Shown one piece after another: positions 56,653 through 64,000 of a stretch of DNA of 64,000 nucleotides. Below the pieces are notes generated by a model, which made no database searches, was not told where the DNA came from, and saw only the letters and a list, made by a program, of their open reading frames with translations. This stretch comes from Holophagales bacterium (lineage in GTDB: Bacteria; Acidobacteriota; Thermoanaerobaculia; UBA5066): contig JADJVF010000002.1 in assembly GCA_016716705.1 (NCBI GenBank), forward strand, positions 186,001 to 250,000. The letters are read 5' to 3'. Each line of letters starts with the position of its first letter. Within the stretch, counting starts at the first letter, position 1. The translations under genes were made by a program, and so were the position numbers.

Positions 56653-58737
56653 CTACCGGCCGGACCGGACGATCTCGAGGATCCGCTCGCCGTACCGCTC
56701 CATGCGCGAGGGTCCGATGCCGCCGACGGCCGCGAGCTCGGCCTCGGTGCGTGGCTTGCGCGCCGCGATGTCGAGGAGGGTCAGGTCGGTCATGACCCGG
56801 AAGGCGGGAAGCCGGTGTTTCTTCGCCTCCTCGAGGCGCCAGCGGCGGAGCGCGTCGACGAGCGCGGGAAGCGCTCCCGGCGCCTCGGGTCCCGTCTTCG
56901 CCTTCCCCTTCGCGCGGCCTCCCCGCTTGGCGGCCGCCGCCTTCGCGGCGGGCTTCGGCAGGGCCGCCCTCTTCGGGATCGCCACCTTGCCGTGCCTCTT
57001 TCTCGCGGCGGTGGTCGGCGGAACGGCCACGCGGGCTTCGATGGCAGCCCCGGGCCGGCTTCCATCTCCCGTGAGAAAGACGCGCCGGAAACGGATGATC
57101 CGCCCCTCCTTCTCGAACTCGTCGTCCTCGATCCGCGCGAGCGCCGCGCGCACGAGGCCGCCGAGAAGCTCTTCGAACGCCCTGCGGTCCACCGCCGGGA
57201 ACTGCCTCACGACCTCCGCGTGGAGCTGCCCGGTGGTCTGGCCGTCGCGCTGGCGGAGCAGCTCGAGGGCGCGGCGGAGCGCCGCCTCCTCCATCGGGCT
57301 CGTCTTCCGCGTCGTCGTCGCGATGCCGTCGGCGGGAGCGCAGACGTCGCACTGGCCGCACGGGGCGCCGTCGTCCTCCTCGTCTCCGAAATGCCGGACG
57401 AGCTGGAGCATCCGGCAGATCGGCCCGTCGGCGAAGCGCCGCATCAACACGAGCTGCGTCTTCCGGTGCTCGCGCTGCTCCTCGTAGGCGCGTTGCCAGC
57501 CTTCCTTCCCGCGCGACACGTCGCCCTCGGGGGTGATGACGGCTCCGCCGAAGGTCCAGAGCTTCTCGAGCGCCTTCTGGAAGACGTCCGGGTCGAGGGA
57601 GACGAGCTGCTGGAGCCCCTCTGTCGGCACGGGCAGGTCCTTCAGCGCGCGGAACAGCTCCTCGACGACGGGCGTCTCGGGGTAGTCGCGCTCGAGGAAG
57701 AACTCGTGCGTCCGGATGTCGCCGTACGAGTGGAGGAGAACGGCCCGCGACGGGAGACCGTCGCGCCCCGCGCGCCCGATCTCCTGGTAGTACCCCTCGA
57801 CGCTCCCCGGCAGCCCCGTGTGGATCACCGTCCTCACGTCCGGCTTGTCGATCCCCATCCCGAACGCGATCGTCGCGACGATGACGTCCGCCCGTCCCTC
57901 GAGGAACCGGGCCTGCACGTCGTCGCGGTCCCGCGCGGTCATCCCCGCGTGGTAGGCCACCGCGCGCAGGTCGCGCTTCAGCTCCCCCGCGAGCGCCGTC
58001 GCCTCCTTCCGCGTCGGCGTGTAGACGATGGCGGGGCGCCGCGCCTCGTCGGCGAGGACCTCCTTCACCAGCTCGCCCCGGCGGCTCGGCGGCACCTCGG
58101 CCACCTCCACCGCGAGGTTCGTCCGGCGGAAGCCGTGGATGAAGCGTCCCGCGTTCACGAGGCCGAGCTGGGCCCGGACGTCGTCCTGAACGCGCGGCGT
58201 CGCCGTCGCCGTCAGCGCGATGACGGGTGCGGGGCGCAGCAGCGGGAGCCTCGCGCCGAGGAGCCGGTAGTCGGGCCGGAAGTCGTGCCCCCAGTGCGAA
58301 ATGCAGTGCGCCTCGTCGACGGCGACGAGCGCCGGGGTGCGTTTCGCGAGCATCTCCGGGAAACCCGGCACCGAGAGCCGCTCGGGGGCGATGAAGAGGA
58401 AGTCGAGCTTCCCCGCGAGGTAGTCGAGGCAGACCTGCCGCGAGGCCGCGCGGTCGCGCCCCGAGTGAATCCGCTCGGCGACGAGGCCGAGCGCCTGCAT
58501 CTTCGCCACCTGGTCTTCCATGAGCGCGATGAGCGGGGAGACGACGAGCGTCGTTCCGCCCCTCGCCAGCCCCGGCAGCTGGTAGCAGAGCGATTTCCCC
58601 GCCCCCGTCGGCATCACGAGCAGCGCGTCGCGCCCCTCGACCACGGCCCGGCAGACCGCTTCCTGGTACGGCCGGAACGCGTCGTGCCCGAACACCCCCT
58701 TCAGAAGCTCGCCAAGCCGCTCCGGCGGCACCGGCAC
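56653..58737 (-). CDS. recQ: ATP-dependent DNA helicase RecQ
   Basis: A 694-residue 3'-5' helicase. Walker A MPTGAGKSLCYQLPG, DEAH box VDEAHCISHWGHDFRPDY, ATPase domain 2 (VIVATIAFGMGIDKPDVR, QEIGRAGRDGLPS), the zinc-binding Cys set (CRMLQLVRHFGD...PCGQCDVC), RQC winged helix and an HRDC domain at the C-terminus (LPAFRVMTDLTLLDIAARKPRTE region), separated by an Ala/Lys-rich linker. GTG 58737 is placed just before PPERLGELLKGVFGH; the open frame runs further upstream through the palindrome but with no recognisable sequence. It follows topB, its usual functional partner. Confidence 0.92.
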   Translation of the reverse strand: MPVPPERLGELLKGVFGHDAFRPYQEAVCRAVVEGRDALLVMPTGAGKSLCYQLPGLARGGTTLVVSPLIALMEDQVAKMQALGLVAERIHSGRDRAASRQVCLDYLAGKLDFLFIAPERLSVPGFPEMLAKRTPALVAVDEAHCISHWGHDFRPDYRLLGARLPLLRPAPVIALTATATPRVQDDVRAQLGLVNAGRFIHGFRRTNLAVEVAEVPPSRRGELVKEVLADEARRPAIVYTPTRKEATALAGELKRDLRAVAYHAGMTARDRDDVQARFLEGRADVIVATIAFGMGIDKPDVRTVIHTGLPGSVEGYYQEIGRAGRDGLPSRAVLLHSYGDIRTHEFFLERDYPETPVVEELFRALKDLPVPTEGLQQLVSLDPDVFQKALEKLWTFGGAVITPEGDVSRGKEGWQRAYEEQREHRKTQLVLMRRFADGPICRMLQLVRHFGDEEDDGAPCGQCDVCAPADGIATTTRKTSPMEEAALRRALELLRQRDGQTTGQLHAEVVRQFPAVDRRAFEELLGGLVRAALARIEDDEFEKEGRIIRFRRVFLTGDGSRPGAAIEARVAVPPTTAARKRHGKVAIPKRAALPKPAAKAAAAKRGGRAKGKAKTGPEAPGALPALVDALRRWRLEEAKKHRLPAFRVMTDLTLLDIAARKPRTEAELAAVGGIGPSRMERYGERILEIVRSGR

Positions 58738-58857
58738 ACGCGGCGGCCGAGCCGCATGTCCCGTACCGGCCGGACGCTCCGCGGCGCCCGCAGCCCCTGT
58801 CCTCGCCCCCGGCAGTCCCGAACTTCCGAGCGGAGCCCGGGGCCCGCCCCCCGATTC

Positions 58858-58915
58858 CGTGCCAGGCGTGAAACCGTGTATTACTGGCGTAATACACGGT
58901 TTCACGCCTGGCACG
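58858..58915. repeat. 58-bp perfect palindrome, copy 2
   Basis: 27-base arms perfectly complementary around a TGGC loop, opening CGTGCCAGGCGTG. Inner arm sequence GAAACCGTGTATTAC differs from copies 1 and 3, yet the other arm is its exact complement. It lies between recQ and topB and overlaps the end of topB: the topB stop codon (58904-58902) is inside the right arm. Confidence 0.95.
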
Positions 58916-60822
58916 ATCCCGCGGGCACGATTCCCGCGGGCGTTCCGGTCCCGGTCCCGGAGGCTCGCCCGCTCCGAGGCCCGCTTCGGAAGGCCTCGCC
59001 CACGACCTCCGTCACGTACGCCTCGATCCCCTTCATGAAGGTGTCGAGACGTCCGTCGCCCTTCTGCAGGCGGGCGAGCTCGGCCTCCCAGCGTCCGGTC
59101 AGGGCGGGGCTCTTCACCGAGTCCGGAACGAGGGCGATGAGGCGGATCCCCTTCTCGGTCGCCGAGAAGGCCTTCCCGGTCCGCTCCGCGTAGCCGCGCG
59201 TCAGGAGCGTCTCGAGGATCTCCGCCCGCGTGGCGGGAGTCCCGAGGCCGTTCTCCTTCATCGCGTCGGCGAGCTCCTTCTCGTCGAGCGTCTTCCCGGC
59301 CGTTTCCATGGCCGTCAGGAGCGTCGCGTCGGTGAATCGCTTCGGCGGGCGCGTCTTCCGCTCCACGCTCGCGACGTCGACCACCTTCTCCCGCTGCCCG
59401 CGGGCGAGGCCCGGCGGCAGCTCGGCCTCCTCGCCGTCGTCGTCCTTCTTTCGCGACGCGGGCTCGGGTTCCACCGCCTTCCACCCCGCCTCCACGACCA
59501 TCGTCCCGCTCGAACGGAACCGGTCGACGACGCGGGGGGGCTCTCCTGCGGTGCTCCCGACGGCCGTCACCACGGTCGTCGTCGCCGCGACGTGGTCGTC
59601 GTGCCAGGCGGCGAGTAGCCGCCGCACCACGAGGTCGTAGAGCGCCTGCTCCTCCCGGTCGAGGTCCCGCGGGGCCGTCGGCGTCGGGACGATGGCGTGG
59701 TGGTCGCTCACCTTCGCGTCGTCCACGTATCGCCCGCCGAGCGGCTTCTCGCCGGTCCCCTTCGCGAAGAGCTTCCCCCAGGCCGGCTCCAGGGCGCGGA
59801 TCACCCGCGGCAGCGTCGCGGCCACGTCGCGCGAGAGGTGGCGGCTGTCGGTTCGCGGGTAGGTGATCGCCTTCTTCTCCTCGTAGAGCCGCTGCGCCAC
59901 CTCGAGCGTCTTCTTCGCGCTCCAGCCGAGGAGGCGGTTCGCGTGGCGCTGCAGCTCTGTGAGGTCGAAGAGGAGGGGCGGCGGAACGCGGCGTGTCTTC
60001 GACTCGACCGACTCGATCGCCGCCGCGCCCGCCTTCACGCGCGCGACGATCGCGGCGGCCGCCGCACCGTCCTTCGGAAGGCGCCTGCCGCCGTCCTCCT
60101 TCGTCGCCGGGTCGAACCATGTCCCCCTGTACCGCCCCGTCTCCCCTTCGAATGTCGCGAGGATCTCCAGGTACTCCTCGGGGACGAAGGCACGGATCGC
60201 CAGCTCCCTCTCGACCAGCATCGCGAGGGTCGGCGTCTGGACGCGCCCCACCGAGAGCTTCTCGTCGGTGGCGAGCGTGAAGGCGCGCGAGAAGTTCATC
60301 CCGACGAGCCAGTCGGCCCGGCTCCGCCCGCGCGCCGCGTCGGCGAGCCGGTCGTACTCCTTCGCCGGCTTCAGCCTTCGAGAGGCCGTCGCGGATCGCC
60401 TCCGGCGTCAGCGACGAGATCCAGAGCCTCCTCACCGGCTTCGTGCACCCCGCGGCCTCGTAGAGCTGCCGGAAGATCAGCTCCCCTTCGCGCCCCGCGT
60501 CCGTCGCGCAGACGACCTCGGTCACGCGCGGATCGGCGAGGACCTTCCGCACCGCCTCGAACTGCTCCTTCACCCGTTCCTGGACGACGAGGGGCCACGC
60601 CTCCGGCAGGATCGGCAGCCGGTCGCGCCGCCAGCTCTGCCACTCGGGACGCATCTGCCCCGGCTCGGCCAGTGCGACGAGGTGCCCGATCGCCCACGTC
60701 ACGACGTGCCCCGGGCCCGCCAGGCAGCCCGTTCCCCTCTTCGTCGCCCCGAGCACCGCCGCGATGTCCCTCGCGACGGACGGTTTCTCGGCGACGACGG
60801 CAATCAAGGCGGGGTCCGGCAT
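58902..60822 (-). CDS. topB: DNA topoisomerase III
   Basis: Type IA topoisomerase of about 640 residues that decatenates DNA, usually with RecQ. Toprim domain VVAEKPSVARDIAAVLG with Glu, and CATDAGREGELIFRQLY (DxDxE-like metal site); SVGRVQTPTLAMLVERE; active-site Tyr in AITYPRTDSRHL; KFTDATLLTAMETAG. One extra G near 60377-60384 shifts the frame between IRDGLS and LKPAKEYDRLADAARG; correcting it gives one protein from ATG 60822. No zinc finger at the C-terminus. The last residues SCQA and the TGA stop are encoded by palindrome copy 2. Confidence 0.9.
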
Positions 60823-61028
60823 GGAGGGGAGGAGTATGTGGCAGGCGGTGAGGGGACTGCGGGAACGACCCCGGGGCGGTCTTCACGGTGGGACGCCGGG
60901 TCCCGGAGGCGACCTGCCAGCGCAGCTCCAGCTCGCAGCTGCGTCACCTCGTCATCTCGTCTCCCTGCGAAATGGCGATGTCAGAGTCCCGCTCCCGGGG
61001 ATATTCTCGGCAGGCGGAGGCGAAGCTC

Positions 61029-62486
61029 ATGGCCCGACTCGTCATTCTCGGGGCCGGAATCGCGGGGCAGACGGCAGCCCTGCACGCCCGGCGCAGGCTC
61101 GGCCGCGACCACGAGGTCGTCGTCGTCTCTCCCAACAGCAAGTGGAACTGGATTCCCTCGAACATCTGGGTCGGCGTGGGCGTGATGACTCCCGAGCAGG
61201 TCACCTTCCCGCTTCGGCCCGTGTACGAGAAGACCGGGATCGCCTTCGTGCAGGGCAAGGCCGTCAGCGTTCACCCGGAGGGCGACGGCGACTCGGGCAA
61301 GCCGTACGTCAAGGTCGAGCTGACCGAGACCGGGAAGTCTGGCCAGGAGGAGCGGGTCCACTACGACTGGCTCGTCAATGCCACCGGTCCGAAGCTCAAC
61401 TTCGACGCCACGCCCGGCCTCGGGCCGCAGAAGAACAGCCTCTCCGTCTGCACCTTCGACCACGCCGCGCACACCTCGAAGGCGTTCGACGAGACCGTCG
61501 CGCGGATGAAGGCCGGAGAGAAGCAGACGCTCCTCATCGGCACCGGCCACGGCAACTGCACCTGCCAGGGGGCGGCGTTCGAGTACATCTTCAACGTCGA
61601 GTTCGAGCTCCGCCGGCGCGGCGTCCGCGACAAGGCGCGGGTCGTCTGGCTCTCGAACGAGCACGAGCTGGGCGACTTCGGGATGGGCGGCATGTTCATC
61701 CGGCGCGGCGGCTACGTCACCCACAGCCGCGTCTTCACCGAGTCGCTCTACACCGAGCGCGGCATCGAGTGGATCACGCGTGCCGCCGTGAAGGAGGTCG
61801 CCCCGGGCGAGGCCTCGTACGAGACGCTCGACGGCGACGAGCGCTCGCTGAAGTTCGACTTCGCGATGCTCCTTCCGCCGTTCTCCGGCGTCGGCCTCAA
61901 GGCCTTCGACAGGGCGGGCGCCGACATCACCCCGTCCGTCTTCGCCCCGAACGGCTTCATGCTCGTCGACGGCGACTACGCGAAGAAGCCCTACGAGGAG
62001 TGGTCCCCCGAAGACTGGCCCCGGACCTACCAGTCGCCGAAGTTCCCGAACGTCTTCGCCGTCGGAATCGCATTCGCGCCGCCGCACGCCATCTCGAAGC
62101 CGATGACGAGCCCGAAGGGGACGCCCATCTTCCCCACGCCGCCCCGGACCGGCATGCCCACGGGAGTGATGGCCCGCGAGGTGGCCTTCAACATCGTCGA
62201 CATGATCAAGGGGAACGCCACGGCGCCGAAGCGCCAGGCGTCGCTCGCCCACATGGGGGCGGCGTGCATCGCGTCGGCGGGCGCCGGCCTCTTCCGCGGG
62301 ACCGCCGTCTCGATGACGCTCTTCCCCATCGTCCCCGACTTCAGGAAGTACCCGGACACCGGGCGCGACCTCGACTGGACCTTCGGCGAGATCGGCCTCG
62401 CGGGACACTGGATCAAGCACCTCCTCCACTTCGGATTCATCTACAAGGCCAAGGCGAACCCCCTCTGGACGATGGTGCCGGAATGA
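61029..62486 (+). CDS. FAD-dependent oxidoreductase, sulfide:quinone reductase-like
   Basis: A 485-residue flavoprotein. N-terminal dinucleotide fold RLVILGAGIAGQTAALHARR; PNSKWNWIPSNIWVGVG resembles the SQR/FCC substrate region; LIGTGHGNCTCQGAAFEY provides a Cys pair near a second nucleotide motif; PNVFAVGIAFAPPHA fits the family's GD-like FAD motif position. The C-terminus (HWIKHLLHFGFIYKAKANPLW) has an amphipathic part suited to membrane attachment. The exact substrate, sulfide or another thiol, is not proven; not all three SQR cysteines can be placed. ATG 61029 matches the start of the fold. Coupled to a 55-residue ORF by ATGA. Confidence 0.78.
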   Translation: MARLVILGAGIAGQTAALHARRRLGRDHEVVVVSPNSKWNWIPSNIWVGVGVMTPEQVTFPLRPVYEKTGIAFVQGKAVSVHPEGDGDSGKPYVKVELTETGKSGQEERVHYDWLVNATGPKLNFDATPGLGPQKNSLSVCTFDHAAHTSKAFDETVARMKAGEKQTLLIGTGHGNCTCQGAAFEYIFNVEFELRRRGVRDKARVVWLSNEHELGDFGMGGMFIRRGGYVTHSRVFTESLYTERGIEWITRAAVKEVAPGEASYETLDGDERSLKFDFAMLLPPFSGVGLKAFDRAGADITPSVFAPNGFMLVDGDYAKKPYEEWSPEDWPRTYQSPKFPNVFAVGIAFAPPHAISKPMTSPKGTPIFPTPPRTGMPTGVMAREVAFNIVDMIKGNATAPKRQASLAHMGAACIASAGAGLFRGTAVSMTLFPIVPDFRKYPDTGRDLDWTFGEIGLAGHWIKHLLHFGFIYKAKANPLWTMVPE

Positions 62487-62650
62487 GCGCGACGAAGCCC
62501 CCCGCGGGCACCCGGACTCCCTTCGAGCAGACCTACTACCCGCCCGTGCCGACCGAGTTCACGAAGAAGATGCGGACGAACCTGCTCTGGCAGATCTTCC
62601 GGTTCGCCGTCATCAACGTGAAGATCCTGAGGATGGTCCGAAAGCACTGA
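62483..62650 (+). CDS. Small protein coupled to the SQR-like gene
   Basis: A 55-residue protein whose ATG overlaps the flavoprotein stop (ATGA). Proline-rich N-terminal half (PFEQTYYPPVPTEF) and a basic amphipathic helix (TKKMRTNLLWQIFRFAVINV, then KILRMVRKH) that could lie on the membrane. I do not recognise a family. Position and overlap suggest an accessory or membrane-docking subunit of the flavoprotein (inference). Palindrome copy 3 begins five bases after its stop. Confidence 0.7.
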   Translation: MSATKPPAGTRTPFEQTYYPPVPTEFTKKMRTNLLWQIFRFAVINVKILRMVRKH

Positions 62651-62655
62651 CCCTT

Positions 62656-62714
62656 CGTGCCAGGCGTGCATTCGTGTATTGTTTTCAACAATACACGAAT
62701 GCACGCCTGGCACG
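62656..62714. repeat. 59-bp perfect palindrome, copy 3
   Basis: 28-base perfectly complementary arms around a TTC loop, opening CGTGCCAGGCGTG. Inner sequence GCATTCGTGTATTGTT differs from copy 1 by two swapped bases with matching changes in the other arm. It lies between the convergent small ORF (stop 62650) and the TrpB2-type gene (stop 62747), a natural place for a terminator, though it lacks a U-tract after the full stem. Confidence 0.95.
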
Positions 62715-62746
62715 GCGGTTCCGGCGGTTCCGCGGCGGTTCCGAAT

Positions 62747-64000
62747 CTACCCTTGCTTCACGTCCGGCAGGTGCGACATCGCCTCTTCCACCGCGTGGTC
62801 GGGGTAGTCGAAGTCCTCCAGGAGGCCGTGGTGGTAGCTCTGGTAGGCGGTCATGTCGAAGTGGCCGTGCCCGGAGAGGTTGAAGGCGATCACCTTCTTC
62901 TCGCCCGTCTCGCGGCACTTCAGCGCCTCGTCGATGGCCGCGCGGATGGCGTGCGCCGACTCGGGCGCCGGGATGATCCCCTCCGCCCTCGAGAACTTCA
63001 CCGCCGCCTCGAACGTCTCGAGCTGCCGCGCCGTCCGCGCCTCGATGTGCCCGCTCGCCACGAGGGCGCTCACCGTGGGCGCCATCCCGTGGTACCGCAG
63101 CCCGCCCGCGTGGATGCCCGGCGGCATGAACGTGTGCCCCAGCGTGTACATCTTCACGATCGGCGCCATCGCCGCCGCGTCGCCGTAGTCGAACGTGTAG
63201 CGCCCCTTCGTCAGCGTGGGGCACGAGGCGGGCTCCACCGCGACGATGCGCGTCTTCTTCCCCTCGGTCAGGTTGCGGTGGACGAACGGGAACGCGAAGC
63301 CCGCGAAGTTCGACCCGCCCCCGGCGCAGCCGATGACGACGTCGGGGTACTCGCCCGCCATCTCCATCTGCTCGAGCGCCTCGAGGCCGATGACCGTCTG
63401 GTGCATCATCACGTGCCCCAGCACCGACCCCAGGCTGTACTTCTTCTTCCCGCCGCTCGTGGCGGCCGTTTCCACCGCCTCGGAGATGGCGATGCCGAGC
63501 GATCCGGGTGAGTCCTCGTCCTCCTCGAGCATCTTCCGGCCGAAGTGCGTGTGCTCGGAGGGGCTCGCGAAGACGTGCGCCCCGTAGTTCTCCATGATGA
63601 TCCGGCGGTACGGCTTCTGGTGATACGAGACGCGCACCATGAAGACCTCGAGGTCGAGGTCGAAGAAGTTGCACGCCATCGCGAGCGCCGTCCCCCACTG
63701 CCCTGCGCCCGTCTCCGTCGTCAGCGCCTTCGTCCCCGCCTCCTTGTTGTAGAAGGCCTGCGGCACGGCGGTGTTCGCCTTGTGCGAGCCGACGGGGCTG
63801 ACGCTCTCGTTCTTGAAGTAGATGTGCGCGGGCGTGCCGAGCGCCTTCTCCAGGCGCAGCGCCCGGATCATCGGCGTTGGGCGCCAGAGACGGTAGATGT
63901 CGCGGACCGGCTCGGGGATCTCGATCCACCGCTCCGGGGACACCTCCTGCATCACGATGTTCATCGGGAAGAGAACGGAGAGGAACTCGGGCGTCACCGG
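62747..64000 (-). CDS. TrpB2-type tryptophan synthase beta-like enzyme, 5' end outside window
   Basis: PLP-dependent enzyme of the TrpB2 branch. PLP lysine in NESVSPVGSHKANTA, phosphate-binding loop GCAGGGSNFAGFAF, TETGAGQWGTALAM, and the C-terminal PAPESAHAIRAAIDEA. The visible part begins at VTPEFLSVLFPMNIVMQEVS, which in the family follows 40 or so further residues, so the true start lies beyond the window edge. TrpB2 condenses indole or O-phosphoserine with serine-derived intermediates, or works without TrpA; no trpA is visible. Confidence 0.9.
   Translation of the reverse strand, partial: PVTPEFLSVLFPMNIVMQEVSPERWIEIPEPVRDIYRLWRPTPMIRALRLEKALGTPAHIYFKNESVSPVGSHKANTAVPQAFYNKEAGTKALTTETGAGQWGTALAMACNFFDLDLEVFMVRVSYHQKPYRRIIMENYGAHVFASPSEHTHFGRKMLEEDEDSPGSLGIAISEAVETAATSGGKKKYSLGSVLGHVMMHQTVIGLEALEQMEMAGEYPDVVIGCAGGGSNFAGFAFPFVHRNLTEGKKTRIVAVEPASCPTLTKGRYTFDYGDAAAMAPIVKMYTLGHTFMPPGIHAGGLRYHGMAPTVSALVASGHIEARTARQLETFEAAVKFSRAEGIIPAPESAHAIRAAIDEALKCRETGEKKVIAFNLSGHGHFDMTAYQSYHHGLLEDFDYPDHAVEEAMSHLPDVKQG

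Noticed and set aside
58911..58935. A second sigma-54 promoter at the edge of palindrome copy 2
   Set aside because: TGGCACG is there, but the base pair ten positions after GG is CG, not GC, and the motif comes from the repeat itself.
55879..62714. CRISPR repeats
   Set aside because: The three elements are kilobases apart with genes between them, are full palindromes and have no spacer structure.

Overview
This window is a very GC-rich, gene-dense stretch of a diderm bacterial chromosome. A Gram-negative style elongasome operon (mreB-mreC-mreD-mrdA-rodA-rng), exported Zn-peptidases, a secreted PKD metzincin, a sortilin-like beta-propeller and a membrane-anchored FecR-domain protein together suggest Acidobacteriota, possibly the Thermoanaerobaculia. 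That placement is an inference from gene content; other high-GC diderms such as Gemmatimonadota or Myxococcota are not excluded. I see no rRNA, tRNA, CRISPR array, integrase or transposase.

Layout. 1-7.1 kb (minus): 5' part of a copper P-type ATPase, a GT-C membrane glycosyltransferase overlapping an M28 peptidase, a diguanylate cyclase and an exported LD-carboxypeptidase. 7.2-17.4 kb (plus): lysA, a small secreted protein paired with a PKD metzincin, then a murein-recycling cassette (NagZ overlapping a serine-hydrolase/NamZ fusion) and a TerB-like protein. 17.5-25.6 kb: a two-gene sodium symporter (minus), an omega-amidase-like gene lacking its 5' end, a PtsN-like EIIA, a sodium:solute symporter, an EthD-like protein and a secreted PQQ-type sugar dehydrogenase whose C-terminal half is related to that of the metzincin. 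25.6-30.2 kb (minus): ppiD-like chaperone, ruvA, ruvB and a lipid kinase. 30.3-38.8 kb (plus): FecR-domain protein, mreB, mreC, mreD, mrdA, rodA, rng. 38.9-47 kb: a sigma-54-like promoter and leader hairpin before an Fe-S protein, a secreted guanidine-modifying-family enzyme, a spermidine-synthase-like membrane protein, and an AmmeMemoRadiSam locus with fused B and A proteins. 47-64 kb: sortilin-like propeller, a GT2/GT-C pair, cyclophilin, tex, DJ-1/PfpI, recQ, topB, an SQR-like flavoprotein with a small partner ORF, and the 3' part of a TrpB2-type synthase.

Two structures are not explained by ordinary gene content. Three near-perfect palindromes of 58-59 bp lie within 7 kb (55.9, 58.9 and 62.7 kb); each copy has a different arm sequence but keeps perfect arm-to-arm pairing. 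A module of about 480 residues, itself a two-fold repeat, ends two unrelated secreted proteins.

Quality caution: roughly sixteen genes are broken by apparent single-base indels, mostly in short G or C runs, including mreB, mreC, ruvB and topB. Flanking protein homology resumes at once in the neighbouring frame, so I treat these as sequencing or assembly errors, annotate the whole gene, and give the approximate frameshift position.
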